DNA of 64,000 nt from Gracilinema caldarium (GCF_029265695.1 NZ_JAJUHW010000008.1:1-64000), one strand, 5' to 3'. Positions 41,972 to 51,454 are shown, counted from the first letter of the stretch. Made by a program: numbers and translations. The notes: generated by a model from the letters alone, not told the origin.

Positions 41972-43444
41972 CTAAAAGGGCCCGAAACGGATAGCAACCG
42001 CAAGCGCGAGGAAGGCTGATGTAATTGCCAGTATCATGAGCTGGAGTTTCCAGGTCCAGGCTATCCATTTAGGGTAGCTCACCACAGTAAAGGAGAGGGC
42101 TATCAGGAGCAGCGCATTGGTGGGAAACAGCATATTGGAAAAACCGTCTCCAAAATCAAAAGCGAGTACCGCTGTCTGCCGTGTAATACCAACAAGGTCT
42201 GCCAGGGGGCTTAAGAGGGGCATCATAAGAAATGCCTTTGCACTGGCAGAACCGATAAAGAAGTTCATTATCAGCGTCGTGGCATAGACAAGGAAGGCCG
42301 CTGCCAGGGGTTTTGAACCCTGAATAAGATTCGCGGCACCATAAAGAATCGTGTCCATAATTTTGCCGCTCACGATAATGTGCTTAACACTGTAGGCCAT
42401 CAATATAAGCAGTATCCCCGGTGCCAGGTTTGCCGCTCCCTGGAGAAAGCTGCGGATAATATCCTTGCCTATCATTTTGGCAATGAAACCGCCGCCGATG
42501 CCGCCAATAAGGAAGAGGAGAGCCATAACAGGAAATGCCAGGTCCGAGAGGCCCGGTGAGCGGGCGGTGGCAAAGACTATCGCCATGGCGATGCCTACAC
42601 AGAGGCCAAACCATGCGAGGGCTTTCTGTTTTGCCGAACTCCCGGCTGCTTCCGATTCGGAACCAGCTAAGCCCTGGGACGTAAGGCGCTGCCGTATCAT
42701 TTCATCATCCTTATAGGACAGGGACCGTTCGGGATGCTTTTCTACCTTTTTTGCATGGTAAATGACAAACGCGGTAACCAAAGCGTAAACGGTAAAAAAG
42801 AAGATGATACGGAGCCAGGACCCAGAAAAGAGGGGCAGGTCTGCGATGCGCTGGGCTACCGCGATGGTAAAAGGGTTGGTTACGGCGCTGGCAAAGCCAA
42901 AGGCCAGGGGGAGGAGGCTGATACCGAGCCCGGTAAGGGAGTCCCAGCCAAGGGATATGGCTAAGGGAACGAGGAATATAATCATGGGGACCAGGCCTTC
43001 GTACACTCCAATAAAGCTCGAAACGGTCATAAAAAAGAGGATGAGCAGGGCAATAAGGAGGTATTTTCGGCGGGAGAAGCGGCGGACTAAAAGCTGGATT
43101 AGTTCTTCCATAACGCCGGCTCCTTCGAGGATTGCGATGGAGCCACCGACAGAGATAATGAAGATAATTATAGTAATCAGTGCCAGGTTTCCCGGTGCAA
43201 AAAGGACTTCCACGGGAGCGGTAAGCCATCTCCAGAGGGGATACTCCGGTTTATCTATTACCTGATAGGTACCGGGTACTACCAGGGTTTTGCCCTTATC
43301 GGTAATCCGTTGGAACTCTCCCGAGGGCAGTACCATGGTGAGGATTCCTGAAAAAATCATCAGAAGCAGTATGATAAAGGCTGAGAGTAAAAAAGCTTTG
43401 AGACCAATTTTTACCGCGCTCGATTTTGTGTTTGTGTCTGCCAT
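41972..43444 (-). CDS. YfcC/DcuC-family carrier
   Basis: Inner-membrane carrier of 490 residues with about twelve spans, of the YfcC family (C4-dicarboxylate/arginine-ornithine type carriers). Landmarks are the first span followed by MVLPSGEFQR, the segment FIGVYEGLVPMIIFLVPLA, and a helical hairpin NFFIGSASAKAFLMMPLLSPLADLVG near the end, which lines the transport path. AAAGGAAG stands 8 bases before the ATG at 43444; the TTG at 43471 is less likely. It follows the M20 peptidase by 55 bases, so the pair may import and cut a peptide or an acylated amino acid. The substrate is an inference. Confidence 0.85.
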   Translation of the reverse strand: MADTNTKSSAVKIGLKAFLLSAFIILLLMIFSGILTMVLPSGEFQRITDKGKTLVVPGTYQVIDKPEYPLWRWLTAPVEVLFAPGNLALITIIIFIISVGGSIAILEGAGVMEELIQLLVRRFSRRKYLLIALLILFFMTVSSFIGVYEGLVPMIIFLVPLAISLGWDSLTGLGISLLPLAFGFASAVTNPFTIAVAQRIADLPLFSGSWLRIIFFFTVYALVTAFVIYHAKKVEKHPERSLSYKDDEMIRQRLTSQGLAGSESEAAGSSAKQKALAWFGLCVGIAMAIVFATARSPGLSDLAFPVMALLFLIGGIGGGFIAKMIGKDIIRSFLQGAANLAPGILLILMAYSVKHIIVSGKIMDTILYGAANLIQGSKPLAAAFLVYATTLIMNFFIGSASAKAFLMMPLLSPLADLVGITRQTAVLAFDFGDGFSNMLFPTNALLLIALSFTVVSYPKWIAWTWKLQLMILAITSAFLALAVAIRFGPF

Positions 43445-43499
43445 ACTTTTTCTTCCTTTAGCTAATTTCAAAATTTTCTCAATCTTAAAGGGTGCTTTT

Positions 43500-44930
43500 T
43501 TATAACCCTTCTATGAGCCGCTGATAAAAAGCTATACCTCGCTGTAGGTTTTCAAGGGAGATCCGCTCGTCATGACCGTGAATACGGTCCACCTCCGCCG
43601 GCGGGAGTTCCAGGGGCCCGAAGCGGTACACTGCCCTGCAGAGATCCGCATAATGGCGGGAATCGGTGGTGGCGGTTACTAAAAACGGAATGGGTTTAGC
43701 CTGGGGAAAGGTTACCGAGAGGGCCTCGACCAGTGCCTGCCATCCCGGGCCATGGTAGAGGCCGGCTGGACTTCCTTTGTCCGCCAGCACCGGATTGTTG
43801 GCACTTCGGTAGGGGCTGGGCCGGACTATCACCTCATCCATCCCGATTGCGCGCCGTACATAGTCGAGGGCAGATTCTATGGTATCCCCCGGCAGGAGTC
43901 TTAAGTTCAAAATGGCCCGGGCCTCTGCGGGGAGTATATTGTCGGCCTTGGCCCCAAAAAGCTGGGTCATGGCAAGGGTGGTTCTGAGGAGTGCCCTCGT
44001 AGCGGGACTCGTACCGGCAAGGGGATAAAAGAGGGGGCCTAACCTGCGAGAATTGCGTAATACCAGCGATTGGAGAACTCCTTTAGGAGTGCTTGTATCG
44101 ACCAAGGGGGCGAGGCTTGTAAAAAAACTTTCCACCGAAGGAATGAGCTTATAGGGAAAGGGCCTTTTTGAAAGCCGAACCAGAGCCTCCGCCAGCACAG
44201 CCACGGCCTGCCGCTCTGGTGGCCGGGATGCATGGCCTGGAGCCTGCCGGACTAGGAGCTCAATATCGAGGAATCCCTTTTCTTCCACCCCAATGAGGGC
44301 TAGGGGAACCTGAACGCCGGGAATCTGGTTCAAGGCGACGATGCTCCCTTCATCGAGGAGCCAGGAAAAGGCCATATTCCGTTCCCGGAACCAGGAAGCG
44401 GCATTCTGTGCGCCGTGCGCACCGGACCGCTCTTCATCACCCCCGAAGGCGAACCAGATGTCCCTTTGGGGTACAAAGCCTCGTTCAGCCAGGGCTTCCG
44501 CAGCTTCCATGGCACAGATGAGGGTGTTCTTTGTATCTAAAGTTCCCCGGCCGTAAATATAGCCCTCTTTGATTTCCGCTCCAAAGGGATCGACAGTCCA
44601 GAGTTCCCGATCTACAGGAACGACGTCATAATGAGCAAGAAAAAGAACCGGGAGACTTTCATCTGCTGCATTTTGTATACCCGGCCACCGGTACAAAACA
44701 CAAAAGGGATTTAAAACTATCCGTTCAGCGACCCTGTTGAATGCAGGATAGGCTTCCTGCAGAAAATTTTGAAATTGTTTCAGGGCCGAAAGGGCCTTCT
44801 GTTCTGCTGGGCTTAGGCTTGCATCCGTGCGCGACTCCTCGTGGGTCTCCGTAAGATTTTCGCTTGAGGGCCAAGATGTATCTATCTGAATGGCATTGCG
44901 GAATCGTTCAATCGATCGTTCTGTATTCAT
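43500..44930 (-). CDS. M20 family metallopeptidase (PM20D1/carboxypeptidase type)
   Basis: Two-zinc peptidase or amino-acid amidase of 476 residues. Zinc ligands are visible: His in LAHYDVVPVD, Asp in YGRGTLDTKN, the catalytic Glu and zinc Glu in FGGDEERSGAHGA, and the last His in TDSRHYADLC. A dimerisation insert lies between. There is no signal peptide, so it acts in the cytoplasm. It is the first gene of a possible peptidase-carrier unit. The start has no ribosome site; an extended -10 (TGC-TATACT) ends 6 bases before the ATG, so the message is probably leaderless. Confidence 0.92.
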   Translation of the reverse strand: MNTERSIERFRNAIQIDTSWPSSENLTETHEESRTDASLSPAEQKALSALKQFQNFLQEAYPAFNRVAERIVLNPFCVLYRWPGIQNAADESLPVLFLAHYDVVPVDRELWTVDPFGAEIKEGYIYGRGTLDTKNTLICAMEAAEALAERGFVPQRDIWFAFGGDEERSGAHGAQNAASWFRERNMAFSWLLDEGSIVALNQIPGVQVPLALIGVEEKGFLDIELLVRQAPGHASRPPERQAVAVLAEALVRLSKRPFPYKLIPSVESFFTSLAPLVDTSTPKGVLQSLVLRNSRRLGPLFYPLAGTSPATRALLRTTLAMTQLFGAKADNILPAEARAILNLRLLPGDTIESALDYVRRAIGMDEVIVRPSPYRSANNPVLADKGSPAGLYHGPGWQALVEALSVTFPQAKPIPFLVTATTDSRHYADLCRAVYRFGPLELPPAEVDRIHGHDERISLENLQRGIAFYQRLIEGL

Positions 44931-44936
44931 GGGAGC

Positions 44937-44945
44937 AGTATAGCA
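44937..44945 (-). promoter_or_regulatory. Extended -10 promoter (leaderless type) of the M20 gene
   Basis: Minus strand TGC-TATACT ends 6 bases before the ATG at 44930. The same layout, TGN-TATAAT-N6-ATG, stands before the gene at 13144. Confidence 0.55.
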
Positions 44946-45005
44946 TAATTTAGTGACAAGATAAGAAGACTATAAAATAAAAAATATAGTAAAGTACCGT
45001 TTCCC

Positions 45006-45035
45006 TTGAATTCACCTATCTCTTTGTTGTATATT
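45006..45035 (+). promoter_or_regulatory. Promoter of the short transcript upstream of gltB
   Basis: TTGAAT, 18 bases, TATATT. The start of transcription should be near 45043, and the terminator at 45083-45123 ends the RNA after about 80 bases. Confidence 0.5.
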
Positions 45036-45042
45036 ATAGTAG

Positions 45043-45123
45043 ACGTAGGTTCATATGCAGGGCATCAAAAGTTGTTACGTTGCGCCGTTACCGGTTCCTC
45101 CTTACGGTAACGGCGTTTTTTTT
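45043..45123 (+). ncRNA. Candidate small RNA or gltB leader with an anti-Shine-Dalgarno loop
   Basis: A promoter and a strong terminator define an RNA of about 80 bases in the gap before gltB. The terminator loop (45094-45104) contains TCCTCCTT, the complement of a strong ribosome site, in an exposed position. A trans-acting small RNA that blocks ribosome sites is one reading. The other is an attenuator: a short reading frame beginning ATG at 45055 (24 codons, MQGIKSCYVAPLPVPPYGNG and four more) runs through the hairpin. Neither can be decided from sequence. Confidence 0.45.
45083..45123 (+). terminator. Strong intrinsic terminator upstream of gltB
   Basis: CGCCGTTACCG and CGGTAACGGCG (45083-45093 and 45105-45115) form a perfect 11-base stem with an 11-base loop, followed directly by eight T. 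No protein gene on this strand ends before it. Confidence 0.9.
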
Positions 45124-45145
45124 GTATAAAAATGTATTGATATGA

Positions 45146-45191
45146 AAGTTTATGCAGTGGTATTGCATAAACTTGCAAAATAATGTATAAG
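45146..45191 (+). promoter_or_regulatory. gltB promoter and overlapping inverted repeat
   Basis: AAGTTTATGCA (45146-45156) and TGCATAAACTT (45164-45174) form a perfect 11-base inverted repeat with a 7-base centre. It overlaps TTGCAT (45163-45168), which with TATAAG (45186-45191) at 17 bases makes a promoter. A regulator bound here would control gltBD; I do not recognise which. As RNA it could also be a hairpin for transcripts coming from upstream. Confidence 0.6.
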
Positions 45192-45221
45192 TCTGGTGAT
45201 TTTATGTTGCAAGGAGCCACA

Positions 45222-48200
45222 ATGGGCGATCACCAGCAAACAAATACGGGCTTATACAGCCGGTCTTACGAACATGATGCGTGTGGTATCGGTTTTGTAG
45301 CCGATATTAAAGGACGGCCATCCCATGATATTCTCCAGCGGGGTTTGGAAGTCCTGGAACGGATGGAACACCGGGGGGCCGAAAGTGCCGACAATAAAAC
45401 CGGTGACGGTGCAGGGGTTCTCCTGCAGATTCCCCATGGCTTTTACAAATCGCTGGTACCCAATCTTCCCGAAAGGGGAATGTATGGTACTGGTTTGGCT
45501 TTTTTCCCTGGCCCCCTCCATGATAAAAAGGCAGAGAAACTCCGTGCAGCAATTACGGATGAATTGGAAAATCTGGCAGCAAAGTCAGGCCTTACCATTC
45601 TTGCCTGGCGTGATGTTCCTACCAATCCTGAAGTAATCGGAACTATTGCAAAAAAAGCTGAACCGGTTATCAAACAGATCTTTATGGTCCCTGCTTCGGG
45701 TAAAAGTCCTGAAGATCTGGAGCTGCGTCTGTATCTCTTTAGAAAAAGACTCGAAAAAACCCTCCGTGAAAAACCTGAATTCGTAGCGGCAAAGGATTTC
45801 CATTTCCCATCTCTTTCTTCCAGAACCATTGTGTACAAGGGCATGCTGATGTCCAGCCAGCTCAGGTCATACTTTACTGAGCTGTCTAACCCTGCCATGA
45901 CCACTGCGGTTGCCATGGTACACTCCCGGTTCAGTACCAATACCTTCCCGGCCTGGCCCCTTGCTCAGCCATTCCGCATTTTGGCACATAACGGAGAAAT
46001 CAATACCGTAAAAGGAAACCGTTTCTGGATGGCGGCCCGGGAAGCTCTGCTTCAGCATCCTGTTCTTGGAGATGATCTCAAGGAAATACTGCCGGTGATA
46101 GAACCGGATAAAAGCGATTCCGCTAGTTTAGACAATGTACTGGAACTTCTTGTTGTTGCAGGTCGGAGCCTGCCCCATGCGCTCATGATGCTCATCCCCG
46201 AGTCCTGGAATGACAAAAACCCCATTCCCCAGGAACTTAAGGCATTTTATGAATACCATTCTTGTATGATGGAGCCTTGGGATGGTCCTGCTTCGGTGGT
46301 ATTCTGTGACGGGCGCTATGTTGGGGGAACCCTGGATCGGAACGGCTTGCGGCCTTCTCGCTATACGATTACCAAGGACGGCCTTATCGTTATGGCCAGC
46401 GAAACCGGTGTACAGGATTTTAGACCCGAAGACATAGCTCAAAAGGGCCGCTTAAAGCCCGGTAAGCTGCTCCTTGTGGATCTGGAAGAGGGACGCATTA
46501 TCCCCGATGAAGAGGTCAAAGGCCAAATCGCAAGTCGCAAACCCTATGCCGAATGGGTACGCAAACAGGTGGTCACCCTGGAAAAGCTCCCCGAAATTGC
46601 CTTGGGTAAAACGGTTATTCAGCCCTCTGAAGAGAGCACAGTACTCTTTATGGAGCGCTCCTTTGGATATACCCGGGAAGATCGGGATAACCTGCTCCTC
46701 CCTATGGCAGAAAGCGGCCAGGAGCCGACCAGCTCTATGGGTACCGATACGCCTATCGCAGTGTTCTCTGAAAAACCCCAGCGGCCCTATGCATACTTTA
46801 AACAGGTATTTGCCCAGGTGACGAATCCTCCCATCGACTCGATCCGGGAAGAACTCGTTATGACCTTGACCAGTTTTGTGGGGCCCCAGCGCAATCTCCT
46901 TGAGGAAACTGAGCAGCATTGCCACCGGCTCAAAATCCTAAATCCTGTGATGACCCTGGCCGACTTTGAGCGGATCAAGGCGTGGCACGATCCGGAATTT
47001 AAGTACAAGACCCTGGATGCCACATTCTATGTGCCAAGCATTGGTGCTGCACAGACCGCAGGAGAGAAGAGCCACCTGGAAAGCGCCTTAGACCGGATTG
47101 TGGATGAAGCGGTCAAGGCTGTACAGGCAGGATATTCCCTTATCATCCTTTCTGACCGTGCAGCCTTAGCTGCAGAGGCGAGCCGTTGTGCTATTCCTGC
47201 TCTCCTTGCTACTGGGGCGGTCCACCATGGCCTTATTCAGGCTGGGCTGCGCATGAAAGCTTCCATTATTGTGGATTCTGCTGATCCAAGAGAGGTTATG
47301 CATTTTGCCCTGCTCTTTGGCTATGGGGCAGACCTCATTGTTCCCTACGGAGCCCTGGCTTCCATTGCTGCCATTTGCCGCTCTACTGATGCAGAACGGG
47401 CAGGGGACTATGAACACGCGGAGAAGAATTACCTAAAGGGTATCCAAAAGGCCATTCTTAAAATAATGAGTAAAATGGGTACCAGTACCCTGAGGTCTTA
47501 TCGGGGAGCCCAGATATTCGAGGCGATTGGTCTCGGTCCAGAGGTAATCGAAAAATGTTTCCGGGGCACCACGAGCCGAATCGGCGGCGTTGGATTCTCG
47601 GAACTCGAAGCTGAAGCGGTTGCCCGTTATCGTGAGGCCCGTTCCGCCTATGAAAACCAGCAGGGGGCTACCCCCACGGTATTCGAAAGTCTTTTGGATG
47701 GAGATGGCCAGTACCGGTGGCGGAAGTTCGGCGAAAAGCATGCCTGGAATCCGGAAACCATATATCTTCTCCAGTGGGCGACTCGATCGGGGGACTATAA
47801 AAAGTTTAAAGAGTTTACATCCAAGGTTGATGAACTGAATCGCAGTCCCCATGTGCTTCGGGGGCTCATGGACTTCGCCGAACCCGGTACCGTTAAAGGG
47901 GCTCCCACAGGGCCGGTGCCGCTGGAAGAAGTGGAAAGCGTCGAATCTATCATGAGGCGCTTTACCACCGGAGCCATGTCCTTTGGTTCTATTTCCAAGG
48001 AAGCCCACGAAACAATAGCCATCGCCATGAACTCGATCCATGGCAGGTCCAACAGCGGCGAAGGCGGAGAGGATCCTGAGCGCTTTAAGGTTCGCCCCGA
48101 CGGCACATGGGCCCGGAGTGCTATTAAGCAGGTTGCTTCCGCCCGTTTTGGGGTTACCAGTGAGTATCTGGCTAACGCAGAAGAAATCCAGATTAAGATC

Positions 48201-49895
48201 GCCCAGGGAGCCAAGCCCGGCGAGGGCGGCCAGCTGCCGGGCCACAAGGTTGATGCGATTATCGCCAAGACCAGGCACTCTACTCCGGGTGTAACCCTGA
48301 TAAGCCCGCCGCCTCACCACGATATCTATTCAATCGAAGATCTGGCGGAATTGATTTTTGACCTTAAAAACGCAAATCCCACAGCCCGGATCAGCGTAAA
48401 GCTCGTATCCGAAAGCGGTGTTGGAACTATTGCGGCGGGCGTTGCCAAGGCCCATGCGGACAATATTCTTATTTCCGGTTACGACGGCGGTACCGGCGCA
48501 AGCCCCCAAAGCTCAATCCGCCATGCGGGGCTTCCTTGGGAGCTTGGGCTTTCCGAAACTCACCAGACCCTGGTTCTGAATGGACTGCGGGGCCGGGTCA
48601 AGCTGATGACCGACGGACAGCTGAAAAGCGGCCGGGACATCGTGATTGCGGGACTCCTCGGCGCTGAAGAATTCGGTTTTGGAACCGCAACTCTCATTGT
48701 TATGGGTTGTGTCATGATGCGCAAATGCCATGAAAATACCTGCCCCATGGGAGTGGCAACCCAGGATCCAGAACTACGCAAGAAATTTAACGGCAAGAGC
48801 GAATATCTCATCAATTTCTTCCGTTTCCTAGCTATGGAGACTCGAGAAGTCATGGCTTCCTTGGGTTTCAGAACCTTTGATGAACTGGTTGGTCGCACCG
48901 ATCTCTTGGTTCAGCGGAAGGTGGACAAGTTTAAAGTAAATACGGTCAACCTTAAAGATCTTTTAACTAAGGTTGAGGGGCCTAAAGATATCGAAGGCGG
49001 AGAAGCGACCCACTGTATTCAGCATCAAATTCACAAAATTGATGACGTGCTGGATAAAAAACTCATCGATCGTTGTTTCGCCGCTCTGGATAAGAAGGTG
49101 CCTACGGCACTGGAATTCCCCATTCACAACACGGACCGGGCTGTGGGTGCCATGCTTTCATATGAGGTCTCCAAGCGTTTTGGTTCCCAGGGGCTTCCTG
49201 AAAACTTCGTAACCGTTGACTTTGCTGGTTCCGCAGGCCAGAGCTTTGGGGCATTCTTGGCTCCGGGTATTACCTTTAGGCTTGCAGGAGATGCAAACGA
49301 CTATCTGGGCAAGGGCCTTTCAGGCGGCCGTATCGTTGTGACTCCTCCGGCAGGATCCACCTTTAAGACCAACGAGAACATTATTGTTGGAAACACGGTC
49401 CTTTATGGTGCTACTTCAGGTGAGCTCTATGTGGCAGGTGTTGCGGGTGAACGATTCTGCGTCCGTAACTCCGGTGCACTGGCAGTGGTAGAAGGTACCG
49501 GCGACCATGGGGCTGAATATATGACCGGCGGCCGCTTAGTAGTTCTCGGCCGGGTTGGCCGAAACTTTGCAGCTGGTATGTCCGGTGGTATTGCCTATGT
49601 GCTGGACCGGGACGGAGATTTTGAGTATTTCCTTAACAAGGGGATGGTAGAGCTTTCCCGGCTCGATAACGAAGAGGACGAAAACTTTGTCAAAGACATG
49701 ATTCGCAAACATGTGTACTGGACCGGCAGCGAATATGGCAGGAGCATCCTTGATGCATGGCAGGAATATAAAACCTACTTTATTAAGGTACTGCCACTGG
49801 AATACAAGCGGGCGCTCCAGCAGATGAAACTGGCGGAACTGGATCGGAGACTCTACGAAGTCCGGGAACAAGAAGATATTACGGTGAGGGCATAA
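45222..49895 (+). CDS. gltB: Glutamate synthase large subunit
   Basis: Large (alpha) subunit of glutamate synthase, 1557 residues, which makes glutamate from glutamine and 2-oxoglutarate together with GltD. The catalytic Cys of the glutaminase domain is in HDACGIGF, about 16 residues from the start, so a short propeptide is removed. The central and FMN domains follow (GAMSFGSISKEAHETIAIAM, SGYDGGTGASP), then the 3Fe-4S motif CVMMRKCHENTCPMG and a C-terminal beta-helix rich in Gly (GLSGGRIVV, GATSGELYVAG, MTGGRLVVLG). The ATG at 45222 has AAGGAG 5 bases upstream; ATGs at 45183 and 45204 have none. gltD follows after one base. Confidence 0.96.
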   Translation: MGDHQQTNTGLYSRSYEHDACGIGFVADIKGRPSHDILQRGLEVLERMEHRGAESADNKTGDGAGVLLQIPHGFYKSLVPNLPERGMYGTGLAFFPGPLHDKKAEKLRAAITDELENLAAKSGLTILAWRDVPTNPEVIGTIAKKAEPVIKQIFMVPASGKSPEDLELRLYLFRKRLEKTLREKPEFVAAKDFHFPSLSSRTIVYKGMLMSSQLRSYFTELSNPAMTTAVAMVHSRFSTNTFPAWPLAQPFRILAHNGEINTVKGNRFWMAAREALLQHPVLGDDLKEILPVIEPDKSDSASLDNVLELLVVAGRSLPHALMMLIPESWNDKNPIPQELKAFYEYHSCMMEPWDGPASVVFCDGRYVGGTLDRNGLRPSRYTITKDGLIVMASETGVQDFRPEDIAQKGRLKPGKLLLVDLEEGRIIPDEEVKGQIASRKPYAEWVRKQVVTLEKLPEIALGKTVIQPSEESTVLFMERSFGYTREDRDNLLLPMAESGQEPTSSMGTDTPIAVFSEKPQRPYAYFKQVFAQVTNPPIDSIREELVMTLTSFVGPQRNLLEETEQHCHRLKILNPVMTLADFERIKAWHDPEFKYKTLDATFYVPSIGAAQTAGEKSHLESALDRIVDEAVKAVQAGYSLIILSDRAALAAEASRCAIPALLATGAVHHGLIQAGLRMKASIIVDSADPREVMHFALLFGYGADLIVPYGALASIAAICRSTDAERAGDYEHAEKNYLKGIQKAILKIMSKMGTSTLRSYRGAQIFEAIGLGPEVIEKCFRGTTSRIGGVGFSELEAEAVARYREARSAYENQQGATPTVFESLLDGDGQYRWRKFGEKHAWNPETIYLLQWATRSGDYKKFKEFTSKVDELNRSPHVLRGLMDFAEPGTVKGAPTGPVPLEEVESVESIMRRFTTGAMSFGSISKEAHETIAIAMNSIHGRSNSGEGGEDPERFKVRPDGTWARSAIKQVASARFGVTSEYLANAEEIQIKIAQGAKPGEGGQLPGHKVDAIIAKTRHSTPGVTLISPPPHHDIYSIEDLAELIFDLKNANPTARISVKLVSESGVGTIAAGVAKAHADNILISGYDGGTGASPQSSIRHAGLPWELGLSETHQTLVLNGLRGRVKLMTDGQLKSGRDIVIAGLLGAEEFGFGTATLIVMGCVMMRKCHENTCPMGVATQDPELRKKFNGKSEYLINFFRFLAMETREVMASLGFRTFDELVGRTDLLVQRKVDKFKVNTVNLKDLLTKVEGPKDIEGGEATHCIQHQIHKIDDVLDKKLIDRCFAALDKKVPTALEFPIHNTDRAVGAMLSYEVSKRFGSQGLPENFVTVDFAGSAGQSFGAFLAPGITFRLAGDANDYLGKGLSGGRIVVTPPAGSTFKTNENIIVGNTVLYGATSGELYVAGVAGERFCVRNSGALAVVEGTGDHGAEYMTGGRLVVLGRVGRNFAAGMSGGIAYVLDRDGDFEYFLNKGMVELSRLDNEEDENFVKDMIRKHVYWTGSEYGRSILDAWQEYKTYFIKVLPLEYKRALQQMKLAELDRRLYEVREQEDITVRA

Positions 49896-49896
49896 C

Positions 49897-51354
49897 ATGG
49901 GTGATCCAAAGGGATTTCTTAAGATACAACGTAAAGTTGCCGGCTACAGGCCGGTAGAAGAGCGAATAAACGACTACAGCGAAGTGGAACTCCAGCTGCC
50001 CGATGAAGAACGGCGGCTCCAGGCTTCTCGCTGTATGGATTGCGGTGTGCCCTTTTGTCATTGGGCGTGTCCGGTTTCAAATGTCATGCCTGAATGGCAG
50101 GATCGACTGTATCGGGGTGATTGGGCAGGAGCATGGGCAATACTGGAAAATACCAACCCCTTCCCGGAATTTACCGGCCGGGTTTGTCCTGCTCCCTGCG
50201 AAGCATCCTGTGTACTCGGTGCAAATGACGAACCGGTTACGATCAGGCAAAATGAACTTGCGGTTATCGAAAAGGCTTATGAACTGGGTCTGGTGGTTCC
50301 TCGGCCGCCAAAGAAACGAAATGGCAAAAAGGTTGCTATTGTTGGTGGCGGGCCTGCAGGACTTTCAGCCGCCTATTACCTGAATAGGGCTGGCTTTTCC
50401 GTTACGGTCTACGAAGCTGATAGAACCTTAGGTGGATATCTCCGTTACGGTATTCCCGACTTTAAGCTGAACAAGGGTTTTATCGACCGGCGCATCGCTA
50501 TTATGGAAGCCGAGGGCATAGTCTTTAAAACTAACCATCGGGTTGGTTCTGCCCGGTATAGTTTCGGAACTGCCGGTACCGATGCGGTACTCGTGAATGC
50601 AAAGGATTTAGAGCGGGACTTTGATTTAGTGCTTCTGACAATTGGGGCTCGTGATCCCCGAGACCTTACCGCGCCAGGGCGGGAACTCAAGGGAATAGTC
50701 CAGGCTTTGGATTATCTAGCTCTGCAAAACCGCTCCTGCGCCCAAGAAGCCTGCGAAGATGGCATTGAGCCGATTACTGCCTTTGGAAAGCGGGTGGTTG
50801 TTATTGGAGGCGGTGATACCGGGGCTGACTGTGTTGGTACTGCGAACAGGCAAGGGGCTATCCGGGTGACTCAGATTGAAGTACTCCCCAAACCGCCGGA
50901 GCATAGGCCTGCCAATGAACCCTGGCCGCTCTGGCCCAAGGTGCTTAAAACATCCAGTTCCCACCTGGAAGGTTGTGAACGGCTCTGGTCAGTCAATACG
51001 AAGGCCTTTATTGGCCGAAATGGACAGGTCGAGGCTATTCAGGCTTGCCGGGTTGAATGGACCGAAAATAACGGCCGCTGGACTATGGCTGAGGTTCCGG
51101 GTTCCGATTTTGAAATCGGTGCAGACCTGGTATTGCTTGCCATGGGCTTTACCCATGTGGTGCAGGATGGAATCGTAAAGGATCTGGGTCTTGAATTGGA
51201 TGAGCGGGGTAATATCCGGACCCGGGGGACCTTCCATACCTCCAATCCAAAGGTGTGGGCTGCAGGAGACTCCCGTAATGGTGCGAGCCTAGTTGTCCGT
51301 GCTATTGCTGACGGTCGTGCCGCTGCCGAAGCTATGATAAAAAACCTGGGTTAA
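49897..51354 (+). CDS. gltD: Glutamate synthase small subunit
   Basis: Beta subunit (485 residues) that passes electrons from NAD(P)H through FAD and two 4Fe-4S clusters to GltB. The cluster ligands are CMDCGVPFCHWACPVSN and, further on, CPAPCEASC. The FAD site is VAIVGGGPAGLSAAYYL, the NAD(P) site VVVIGGGDTGADCVGTA, and the C-terminal WAAGDSRNGASLVVRAI is normal. The gltB stop is one base before the ATG, so the two are translated together. A large terminator follows at 51405. The oxidoreductase at 25590-28313 contains a related module. Confidence 0.96.
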   Translation: MGDPKGFLKIQRKVAGYRPVEERINDYSEVELQLPDEERRLQASRCMDCGVPFCHWACPVSNVMPEWQDRLYRGDWAGAWAILENTNPFPEFTGRVCPAPCEASCVLGANDEPVTIRQNELAVIEKAYELGLVVPRPPKKRNGKKVAIVGGGPAGLSAAYYLNRAGFSVTVYEADRTLGGYLRYGIPDFKLNKGFIDRRIAIMEAEGIVFKTNHRVGSARYSFGTAGTDAVLVNAKDLERDFDLVLLTIGARDPRDLTAPGRELKGIVQALDYLALQNRSCAQEACEDGIEPITAFGKRVVVIGGGDTGADCVGTANRQGAIRVTQIEVLPKPPEHRPANEPWPLWPKVLKTSSSHLEGCERLWSVNTKAFIGRNGQVEAIQACRVEWTENNGRWTMAEVPGSDFEIGADLVLLAMGFTHVVQDGIVKDLGLELDERGNIRTRGTFHTSNPKVWAAGDSRNGASLVVRAIADGRAAAEAMIKNLG

Positions 51355-51404
51355 TGAGGTTCTTAAAAACTCAGAGAGTTTTGAAATAGGCTCAGGTCGC
51401 TAAA

Positions 51405-51446
51405 AAAGGGGTTTCAGGCTTGATCCTGAAACCCCTTTATTTTTTC
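51405..51446. terminator. Bidirectional terminator between gltD and the outer-membrane gene
   Basis: A perfect 14-base stem (51405-51418 with 51425-51438) and 6-base loop. A T run follows on the plus strand, and A residues before it make a T run on the minus strand, so it can end both converging transcripts. Confidence 0.9.
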
Positions 51447-51454
51447 GCATAATT

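Noticed and set aside
45083-45123. Terminator of the M20 peptidase gene
   Set aside because: That gene is transcribed away from this point on the minus strand; its end lies at 43500, so the hairpin must belong to the short plus-strand transcript.
47433-48320. Minus-strand frame of 295 codons opposite gltB
   Set aside because: Shadow of the GltB FMN domain; no start context and no recognisable domain.
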